From Gyrodactylus bullatarudis (taxonomy: Eukaryota; Platyhelminthes; Monogenea; Gyrodactylidea; Gyrodactylidae), in contig SSNU01000050.1 of NCBI GenBank assembly GCA_012064415.1, positions 506,217 to 520,819 on the forward strand: DNA of 14,603 bases. The letters are read 5' to 3'. Of this stretch, positions 6,311 through 14,603 are shown in pieces. The notes below the pieces were generated by a model. It was given only the letters and a program-made list of their open reading frames with translations. It did no database searches and was not told the origin of the DNA. Position 1 is the stretch's first letter; every line of letters starts with the position of its first letter. Position numbers and translations under genes: made by a program.

Positions 6311-8361
6311 ATTTTTTTCAAAATTCTCAAAGAAAACAACTCAATCAATGACCAAAATATTTTGGATTTCAGTGATTAGTAATCCTGATCACGTACTAAA
6401 AAAATAAAACCACGATTTGAAATTTTTTAGATTTTCGAGAAATGTCTTAAAGCAAAATATTGCTTGGAAAATTAGGCTTAAAATTTAACCCTATCCTGAA
6501 TTTTGTACTGAATAATTTGAAAATTTGACAATATTTTTATCGAATGCAGAATTTCCCATTTCTATTTTAACTAGCTCACAATGATTAATGTAATTACCAT
6601 ACCTAAGACTACATATAGATTAGAGAATGATAATACTGAAAAAGGTTTGAGTCTTATATTTTTTTATATTAAACGGTGATTATTTTCGGGAAATTAATGA
6701 TCAGTGTAGCAATTGATCCCATGAATTTTTAATTTGAATAATGAATGAATTTACTTTAAAAATTATTCGGGAGAATCATTCCAGCTATCTATCACTCAAA
6801 TTTATTTTCAGTTTGCACTTTGAAGATTAAATTAATTTAGTTCTCTGTGTCACGTCGAATAGTTCACACCTCTCTGCCAATAAATAATGATTGATTTTCA
6901 AAGTTCTCTAAAAGTAATTCATAATGCTAATCAAGAATGAAGTTCGGATTGCATTTTTGAAAATATTCAAGATCTCTGATGGGATTGTGATTTTAGTTTG
7001 AATAAGGAAATTTATTTATTCTGTTCATAAATAAAATGTGTTTCAATGATGTTTTGATGCATAATATGAAAAATATATATGGTTTTGCAATTTCAAAAAG
7101 GTCAAGTTACCAAAAAACCTTAATCAACCAGAATAATTTTGCATAATTATTATTAGTATTTTATGCAAATTTTGATTGACACAGATAGCAAAGACTCTCT
7201 TCAAAATTGCATTGCATTGTATTTTATTAGGGGAAAAATCACGACTCTTGAATCCCGGATGTTTTTTCTAAATTCTGTGAGAGGTTAAAAATAATTATAA
7301 AAATGATTGGATTTCTTTCCTGAAATCATAATTTTCTATTTTCCAAATTAAAAGTGATCTACGAACACAAACACACACTAATAATAAAAATAGTTGTGTC
7401 TAGAAAAAGGGAACGTGTAATTATCATCTTTATGATCTCAAGTGTTGTTTTATTTATTCTCTGGCTACAGAATCCAATTTAAGTGGCCTTTTAAAGAAAC
7501 TCTAACCGCTTCTATGAAAAGATTTTTATGTTCAAATTGGAATGAAAATAGATCATTAATGATGAAGCTTGGAGGTTAAAAATGCTCTAAAATTATCGAG
7601 CAAAGCCAAAAGGAACAAAAGAAGAGCGTGGTATGAAAAATAAATGGAGAAGGAAGAGTAACTGTTGTTTTTATCCATCAAAAAATTAAAGAAACAGATA
7701 TTCAAGTCAGCAAAAGTGTAATTTGTACTTTATCTAAAAGAAAAATTTCATGAAAACTGACACGAATTCATTTTTCATCCATCACATTGATTCCTTCTCT
7801 CATCCTTGGATATTTTTTATGTAAAAATGATAATACAATTTGACTTGCTTGGTTGAGTTTTCTCGCTTCTTTTGAATTAATTTCTAATCAACATTGATAA
7901 CTGGCTTCTAGGATTAAACTTCATGTTCACTCGGAGTAGTTTTTTGCTAACCTAAGTTAGTTAAAGCAATGTTGGGAATCTATTTTTTTACAGAAATCTC
8001 AATCTTTTCATCAAGAATAAAATGATGATTCTATGGATTCCAAATTAAGAGGCCTCTTTCTACCATTCGATCACATGTGAACAAGAAAACCAAACATGGT
8101 GAATGTAACCTAAGAAGAGACCTCATTATGTGGAAGTCGAATTTTGATCCTTTTTACTGCTCTATCGAGATTTCCTATGTTCCAAGATCCATAGAAAATA
8201 GAGTATGTCAAATACTTTCTGGTAATAATTGATTTTCTTGTCTTGTTTTGATTTTTGGATTCTCCCTTTAAATATCCTTTCAATTTGATATCAATGAAAA
8301 TTTCTTCCACATTGTTCAAAAAAATATCATTTTAGGTTCAACTCGATATAAGATGATTTTC
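6311..8361. other. Long AT-rich stretch without a supported gene
   Basis: I see no recognisable coding exon or RNA gene. The plus frame ending at 6407 is the run-off of the CpG-rich block into AT-rich sequence. A minus frame of 69 codons (8110-8319) is basic and matches nothing I know. The stretch 7570-7750 has a short plus reading with a KETDIQVSKS stretch faintly like a transposase helix-turn-helix, too weak to call. A POU-like hairpin is listed at 7138-7169. Confidence 0.4.
7138..7169. repeat. 9-bp inverted repeat containing octamer-like words
   Basis: TTTGCATAA (7138-7146) and TTATGCAAA (7161-7169) are exact reverse complements with a 14-nt spacer. The right arm plus one base gives ATGCAAAT (7163-7170), the octamer recognised by POU-domain factors. 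No gene lies nearby to be regulated, so this is only an observation. Confidence 0.45.
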
Positions 8362-8365
8362 TTAA

Positions 8366-8832
8366 CCCTTAATGTCCCAAATAATTATTTTTCATAACAC
8401 AAATTAATCAATTGGTAACCTTGCCAAATTAATTACACTGATTCCGAATCTGAATTCCTTTTTGAAAGCCGACTTATCACTTAGAGGAATATAGAGGTTA
8501 AAATGCATTTTTTGACTCTAAATTCAGTTATCTTCTAAACCATGAAAGGTGTCGTGCAGGCAATTTGGAATCTACAGCTATTGTTTTCGATAAAAAGTTA
8601 TTTTATTTTTTCTAAGGTCTCAGCAAATAGATTTTCAAAAAAACATTCTTTAAAAATCACTTTTTCAAATAACTTTACTTACTACCAGTGAGAAGCTATC
8701 TTTATGAATTATACATATTTTTGTAGCTTAATAAATTTCCTTTCTAACGAGGTATTTCGTGTATCTTTATGTTCAAATTATTAGTCGAGAAAGTTTTGTG
8801 TTCTCACTGGTGGAACAATGAGATATGAAGGG
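8366..8832. mobile_element. piggyBac-like non-autonomous element (MITE), 467 bp
   Basis: The left end is TTAA (8362-8365) followed by CCCTTAATGTCCC (8366-8378); the right end is GAGATATGAAGGG (8820-8832) followed by TTAA (8833-8836). The two 13-bp ends are inverted and match at 10 of 13 positions. A TTAA duplication with CCCT-type termini is diagnostic of the piggyBac superfamily. Inside is an exact 11-bp inverted repeat, ACCAGTGAGAA (8694-8704) and TTCTCACTGGT (8801-8811), resembling the asymmetric subterminal repeats of piggyBac elements. No transposase frame is present. Because TTAA is common in such DNA and the ends are short, chance cannot be fully excluded. Confidence 0.55.
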
Positions 8833-8836
8833 TTAA

Positions 8837-10238
8837 AATATTTTCCCCTATACAATTTAAACCCTTACAGTACCGACGGTATTTAAAATTTTCATACAAT
8901 CCGAAATTTAGCAATGAAAATATCGAAATACTTGGCCAAAAATATTAATTATGCAAGTTCATATTGAGGGTTCCTATTTAAACTTTAATTAATCCAGAAA
9001 TCTTCCAAATTAATAGAATTACAAAGGTTTGAAAATATTGAAAAACGGATAAATATCAGAGATAGATTTTGGAAATATACGATTTCTATTCGGGCTCTTC
9101 AGAAGAATTCGAATGATGAATAAAATATACGGTCTAAAACCTATTTATGAGCGGGTTACAATGGTAGCAATTTTGTATTTAAATTAACAAGATGGAAGAT
9201 TCACTAAATAAATTAATTTCAGCCATTTTATTCATGATAGAAGTCGAAATGTTTTTCTTACTATGATCAGTTTCACTTTCAATATAGTGCAGATGAAATA
9301 AGTCTTTAAGTCTATCAAATGCTTCGAAATCTCCGATGACTACTTGAAAGTAATAATATCAAATTTGAGAGAGTTTCTACTAAGAAAGGAATTTTGACAC
9401 TGCAACCTTCAACATAATATTAATTTGGAGAAAAATTTGTATAATTCGATTGAAAAATCTATTCTGAACCACATTTTCACCTTGGGAAAATGAAATTGAA
9501 TATATTATTCATCGGCATTGAGAGGATTAAATGGTAGAAATGGGCTTCTATCTTAAATTACATTTTTATAAATCCTTGATGATAAGTGCAGGCATAAAAT
9601 TATTACGATTTATCTTCTGAGAATTCTAGGTTTATCGGTATTTTTCTTGTTTGTTGATTCTCGAGTTTAATTTCAAATCGAGGTATTAAATTCAAAAAAA
9701 TTTATCAAAGTTTATTTTCATCTCTCAAAATTCCTTGTATGAACAATTATTGCAATATTTTTACTTCCCATTTGTTGTAAAAAGATATATGCAGTCGAAT
9801 ATCAAAAATTATATGGGCTGATTGACACATATATATTTCGATAACAATAATTGAATCCTTTATGAATGCAAGTTTATTATTTACTCGATATAAATTGCGG
9901 TTTAACCTGAGAGCATTGTAAAGTTGTGTAATACCAAAAAGTTTGAGGGTTGGAAACAAGGCCAGTTCAGTGTTTCTTACATTAGTAATACATTTTTCAT
10001 ATAAATATATTCTTGAGGGGTTATCTCATCCATTCAATCAGAAATGTTTGCAAAATTTATCTCTCAATATACCTCTTTTGTCATAGAAACATTACTGATT
10101 TTGCATAATTCTGAATAAGCTTTTTGATAAGATTAGATGCATTTCAACCAAACGAAAATTACTTGATCACTAAATATTAGAAAATTTAAATAAAATTTAT
10201 AATTTTCTGTTTACAATGAATTTATCGTAGATACTGAA
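8837..10238. other. AT-rich stretch without a supported gene
   Basis: No coding family, RNA gene or element pair was recognised. TACCGACGGTA at 8871-8881 is a short CG-bearing palindrome just after TTAAACCCTTACAG, a word resembling the left end of the neighbouring piggyBac-like element, but no matching right end was found. The minus frame of 70 codons at 9747-9959 has no known motif. Confidence 0.4.
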
Positions 10239-10270
10239 TATATAAAGCAAGTTGATATAAAGCTGAGAAT
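10239..10270 (+). mobile_element. One end of a third copy of the inverted-repeat element
   Basis: These 32 bp, beginning TATATAAAGCAAGTTGATAT and ending GCTGAGAAT, match the reverse complement of the right terminus of copy 1 (near 3235-3266) at 28 of 32 positions. The likeness fades after that. A possible much-decayed other end is ATCAACTGGCT at 10552-10562, which resembles the ATCAACTAGCT of the family's right end, but this is weak. Confidence 0.45.
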
Positions 10271-10383
10271 GTCAATATTTAGAAATCTAATATGATAAGG
10301 GATCCAGAATTGTTTTTATTATAAGATCTATTAAAACATAAAAATTGAATTAATTCTCGATTTTTGAGTATTCCTGAACTTTT

Positions 10384-10420
10384 ATGGTCGAAATCGAGTT
10401 TTCTGTCTAATTTCGATCAT
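10384..10420. repeat. Inverted repeat with 11-bp arms
   Basis: ATGGTCGAAAT (10384-10394) and ATTTCGATCAT (10410-10420) are reverse complements at 10 of 11 positions around a 15-nt loop. No function is evident. Confidence 0.4.
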
Positions 10421-11492
10421 AACCATATTTAAATCAAATTGAATCTTCAATATTGATGAAAAAGCTTAAACATTGGAAAATTGGAATTCATAGAACTTTC
10501 TGTAATCAAAAAAATAATCTACCTTAGACTGAATTTCCTGGCTACTTTTCATCAACTGGCTCTATAGTCTTTAGTTTCCACTGATCTGCAACAAACAATG
10601 GATCATTGAATAAAATGATTCTTGACTCTGTGGAATGTTTCAAAAAGTTATAATTTTTTGAAGTCAGTGAAAGTTATTCTCAAGTTGTGCACAAATTAAA
10701 TTGAAATCATAAACGCTTTTTTAGTTCATTTTCAAAGTTGCAGAGAAATCGTCTCCAATTTGTATGATTGTAGATCAATCTGAAAATCTTTAAGGGGTCC
10801 CTCGAGAAATCAAAAATAAATTCAATTTTTATGCAAATGAGTAGGAGACAACAATTTAAAAACGTATTTTTAAATTGAATAAAGTAAAATTTTAAAAATT
10901 ATTTGTTATAATATGATATCAGATGTTCTGAGACTATCAATGAAAAGACTAATTTTATGATAAATTATGATCAAAAATTGGTACTTATCTGAAGACTGAT
11001 GAGCGTATACTTCAGTATAACTTACTTTGTTCTAATTGGCTGGAGTTTATATTATTTTGAATAGATTTGGAGGTAATCTAATCTCAAACGTTCAATTTAA
11101 CAAAAAGATTTCGAAAATAAATTTTATGATAAAATTTTAATTTATTTATTTTACTGAAACATATTTTAAACTCACCCTTGCTTGATGGTAAGTTTCAACT
11201 TTTGATTAAACAAATAAAATTGTATTAGGCGAAATAATAAATTCTCTTGATGTTCTCTCATGAATAAAAATGATGATGCCTAAAAAGAATTAATTAGAAT
11301 CAAAGAAGTTGATACCTGTGTGATTATATTCTAGTTATAGCTGTCATGTATGAAAACACTCAATGATTCATTCTTGATATATTTTACACAGCTATATTAT
11401 CAGAGAAAAGAAGAAGTATCAAAAAATGCGATTTCAGAGAACGCCTAAGTTTATTCAAGTTAGCCTTATAACTACTACTGAGACTATTTTTA

Positions 11493-11576
11493 TACAAGTT
11501 GGTAACTAATGATTTTAAATACTTCTGGCTGATAACTAATCGATTTATCCTTGTACAAGTTGATAAATTTATAAAT
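11493..11576. repeat. Three degenerate direct repeats
   Basis: Three related words occur in a row: ACAAGTTGGTAACTAATGAT (from 11494), GGCTGATAACTAATCGATTT (from 11527) and ACAAGTTGATAAATTTATAA (from 11555). The spacing is irregular (33 and 28 bp), so this may be an old decayed minisatellite. Confidence 0.35.
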
Positions 11577-12942
11577 CAAATATTAGAATAAGTAAAATTC
11601 TTCACCGATAGATATTGGTAAAACCTCGACTTTCAGATCTGATGATGTTTGTGTCTTTAAAGCAATAACTCTTGAGAAGGACTTGATACTATGAGTTTTA
11701 TAAAATCTATTACTCTTTATTTATTCAAAATAATTTAAACAAAATTATTGTTACCTTTAACATGAAAACCCGCTAGCCTTGTAAAATGAAAAACAGTTCA
11801 TGTTCTCAGGTTTTTTTCGAAACATGTAGAGTCAACATTGTAGACATAAAATCTTGCATTTTATTATGGCCGGGAAATTAGCTTTCTATCATTAACAATA
11901 AAGAGTCAATACAGTATTTCTATAGAATCTAGAGATGTCTATTTTAAAAACATGAAATGTTTAGCTTGGTAACATGTTTTTTGCAAAAATTAAACATGCG
12001 TTTGGCTAATTAACCAAGTTTTATTACTCACAGGTAAATTGATCAAAATCAATTATCTTGGAATAAGATGATTTTAATTGTCGGGTGCAGCTAAACTTTT
12101 GAAATCTGAATCTGATTAGATTTTACATGTTTTCAGCATTTTGATTTTAGGGTTCGATCAGTTCGGGATAATCCATTTGAAAAAAAATCCTATATGTCTG
12201 AAAATACCCTGAAAAATCTAGTTAAACTAATCCCAATAAGATAAGATCATATTTTTCTGAATGGAAGCATAAACTTTAAAAAAGACTCTGCATTGAAGAG
12301 TTGTTTTTTCATCATCAAATCTACGAATTCTGTTCTGTCAGTTTTCTATTTTTTCAAAAAATCTATTACATCATAAAAATTGGCATTATTACAGTAATAC
12401 TGCAAGAATTTTGTGTGACATGTATGCAAGTGATTCATTTGTTTATATCAATAAAATAATTGTTTACACTTTCAATGTTATTTAATAAAAAATCTTGGAG
12501 TATGAAGTTTTCAATAAAGAGAAACCAGAATATTTCAAGTTTGACACACTCTTGTTGTTTATATGAAGTTTGTTTGACGTTTCCGGTATCCACGCTTATC
12601 AATTACTATTTATTCATGATTGGTTCTCATGTAATATTGGAAATATTCCCTCCTTGTCAAAATCTCCATGTGAATATTATAATTAAATACAAGTTTAATT
12701 AATGCTAATTTTGGATTTATAATATAAATTTTGATTTAGCTGTCGAGCAAAACTAGCTTTTTAAATTTCTAAGTTATCCAATAGCAATGAGAAGTAAACT
12801 GTTTTATTATAGTTTTCAAATATTAGTAAATTTTTGCTGGCCTTAAAGTTTGTAGAAATTTTAAAGGCTGTTCTAACGATTTACAACTCTTGTGGGATCT
12901 GTAAAGTCCAAGGAATTTTATGAATGTACTGAATTTTATTCC

Positions 12943-13392
12943 TATCTAAAGCTAGTTGACATGAAGATGAGAATATCCTATTTTTACAAAAAACTCAATA
13001 TTTTTATCCAGAAAGTCAGGAAAACATTTATTTTTTGGATTCCACTATGAAATGAGCTGATTAGTTTTGAATACAAAAAAAATTTCTGAAAAAAATTTAA
13101 TCTGACCAAAATTGAGCCGTTTTTTGAATTTCGGAAATGTTTCAAATTTCGGTAATAGTAAAGAAAGGCTGCACAAAAATTTTCCCTGCCCCAAAATTTT
13201 TCCAAGTTCAAAAAATGTATATCGATGTGTCAATCACACACTCCTTTTGTACCCTTCTTTGTCATGATGATGTAACCCCTTGGTTCATAGTGGAATCCAA
13301 AATATAAATTTTTTCCTGACTTTCTGGATAGAAATATTGAGTTTTTTGTAAAAATAGGAAATTCTCATCTTCATGTCAATTAGGTTTAGTTA
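12943..13392. mobile_element. Inverted-repeat element (MITE) with 106-bp arms, copy 2
   Basis: The arms 12946-13051 and 13284-13389 are reverse complements over 106 bp with 6 differences and no gap, about 94%. They run from CTAAAGCTAGTTGACATGAA at the left end to TTTTGGATTCCACTATGAA at the inner edge. The interior of 232 bp has no transposase. Extending each end by 3 bp gives TAT and TTA outside the arms, which would fit a TA target duplication of Tc1/mariner type, but this is not proven. Minus-strand frames inside (12984-13211 and 13045-13233) are accidental. The same family occurs at 2877-3266 and 10239. Confidence 0.8.
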
Positions 13393-14603
13393 GTTTTCGA
13401 ATTTTTTAAAATTAAATTTTTATTTCCTTCAGTGTATTTCACGAAATTTCATTTTGGTGATGGATTTCCTCAATTCCTGAAAGGTTTTCATTTTTTGTGA
13501 AACCTATCTATTTCCACCCAAAATAGAGGATATATTTAATTTTATTTGACTTGTGGAGAAGCTGAAAGAATTCAACAGATCAAATCAGACTGAAGAACAA
13601 TATTTGTTGATCGTACTTTTCTAGTATTAAGAACTAGTGGAAATTATGTCTTTTATATTCTTGTATTATATTGTTATTCTATAGAAAAGTTTTAAGTGAT
13701 GTTTTATATACATTTGATATTAACTTCTGAAAATGTAATTACGGGTAAATCAATTAGTAAAGCGAACAATTTTTACTTCGTTCAGATGAGACTTACTTTG
13801 TAACAGCGATCACATTTCTTTTAATTATCAAAATGAAAAGACTGTTGAATTTTCCAGTTATTGTAAAGATACTTTCTTCAATATTTTAGAGATATAAGAA
13901 AGAGATATATTTAACACCATATGCACCATCAGTGGTATTGCTTTAAAAATGATAAAAGTTAAAAATTCATTCAAGTTAATAATTTCCAAATGATGAAAGA
14001 AATAGTAAAAAATGAATAAAATTAGAATAATATGTAAGCTGAAAGAACACCAAAACTCTCGAATAAATACCAACAGTGGAGAGAAAAGTGAAAAACCTCT
14101 CATAGGCCAGGAGAGTTGAAGATTATAGGAGTAGTGTTTTTGAACACAGATTGGGTTTGTTTAAATTAATAAAGAATTTCTCTATAACCAATACATCTAT
14201 ACTGTCATCACCCGGGTTTTTGTGTAAAATGGAAAAAAATCGAAACTGCAGCAGCATGTTATTCTTGTTTGATATTCCTAGTCACTGCAGTGTCCTTATT
14301 CAGATGATCATTTGATCTTGTAGACAGCTTCCTAATTAAAATTATAACAAAAGAATTATATTCAAAGAGATATGTACATTTCGCCAGGTCTCGTCAGTCT
14401 CAATTCCTGGTTCAATATTTAATAAAAAATTTTTAATGAATTGTTTTGAATGAAAATTGTAAAAAAATTTCTCTTGAGCAATTCCAATTGATGAAAAACC
14501 AAAAAACTTTTCTGGTAGGTAGAAAAGAAAAATTAAAAATCAATTGGGCCATGGTAGTTCTAAATTGTGTGTATAGTTCTTTTGGATACATAGACTTGGA
14601 TCT
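13393..14603. other. AT-rich end of the window without a supported gene
   Basis: The minus frame at 13858-14103 (81 codons) is very hydrophobic but shows no family motif; Phe/Ile-rich frames are expected by chance in such sequence. Short palindromes are CTAGT/ACTAG around 13621-13637 and CACTGCAGTG at 14283-14292. ATGGAAAAAAATCG at 14229 could begin a small plus-strand exon of about 27 codons, but nothing supports it. Confidence 0.4.

Larger units (their letters stand above)
10271..12942. other. Long AT-rich stretch without a supported gene
   Basis: No recognisable exon, RNA gene or transposon end pair was found. A plus frame of 80 codons at 12460-12702 has no motif I know and no coding signal beyond being open. 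A hairpin (10384-10420) and a short degenerate repeat (11493-11576) are listed separately. Confidence 0.4.

Noticed and set aside
7570..7752. Possible transposase helix-turn-helix remnant
   Set aside because: One short reading (KETDIQVSKS) looks faintly Tc1-like, but the sequence before it fits no known block and there are no terminal repeats around it.
8110..8319. 69-codon minus-strand frame, basic
   Set aside because: No recognisable family, no splice or promoter context, and its length is within chance for this composition.
8859..8881. Second piggyBac-like left end (TTAAACCCTTACAG)
   Set aside because: No inverted partner ending in AAGGG-TTAA was found downstream.
12149..12175. GGTTCGATCAG resembling a tRNA T-arm
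   Set aside because: The B-box does not fit fully and no acceptor stem, A-box or anticodon arm can be folded around it.
12460..12702. 80-codon plus-strand frame with several cysteines
   Set aside because: No signal peptide and no cysteine pattern of a known family.
13600..13690. Possible MULE-like transposase piece (FVDRTF followed by hydrophobic residues)
   Set aside because: Likeness to the DGTF region is limited to a few residues, without further conserved blocks on either side.
13858..14103. 81-codon hydrophobic minus-strand frame, possible membrane protein
   Set aside because: Phe/Ile/Leu-rich translations are typical of random AT-rich DNA; no topology motif or regulatory context.

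Overview
The window looks like nuclear DNA of an animal, most likely an arthropod and possibly a copepod crustacean. It is strongly AT-rich, has one spliced gene, and is littered with decayed transposable elements. The arthropod guess rests on the gene type (a small secreted C-type lectin), a TATA box plus TCAGT-type initiator, and the mix of LINE, hAT-like, piggyBac-like and long-inverted-repeat elements. The species is not proven. No bacterial operon, CRISPR array, tRNA or rRNA was found.

Layout. Positions 116-625 hold a complete, compact three-exon gene for a secreted C-type lectin-like protein of 128 residues. Its introns are only 37 and 33 nt, and a polyadenylation signal lies 3 nt past the stop. 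Positions 992-2205 are a patchwork of LINE fragments: an endonuclease-like piece on the plus strand, split by a 526-bp hAT-like element with a near-perfect 8-bp target duplication, followed by a reverse transcriptase piece on the minus strand. An 87-bp broken copy of lectin exon 2 with its intron donor lies at 2365-2451, so the lectin locus has been duplicated at DNA level. A decayed inverted-repeat element fills 2877-3266; a much better preserved relative with 106-bp arms sits at 12943-13392, and one end of a third copy lies at 10239.

The middle (5409-6310) holds a 29-bp tandem repeat, an inverted copy of its edge about 880 bp away, and between them a conspicuously CpG-rich block with a 258-bp period that is foreign in composition to its surroundings. 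A 467-bp piggyBac-like element with TTAA duplications is at 8366-8832. The remaining stretches (3267-5408, 6311-8361, 8837-10238, 10271-12942, 13393-14603) show no gene I can support, only short hairpins and AT-rich sequence.

Only the lectin gene is likely to be functional. The rest does not form a pathway; it records repeated transposon insertion and local duplication next to a lectin gene. I found no convincing new biological system. The CpG-rich 258-bp repeat is the least explained part.
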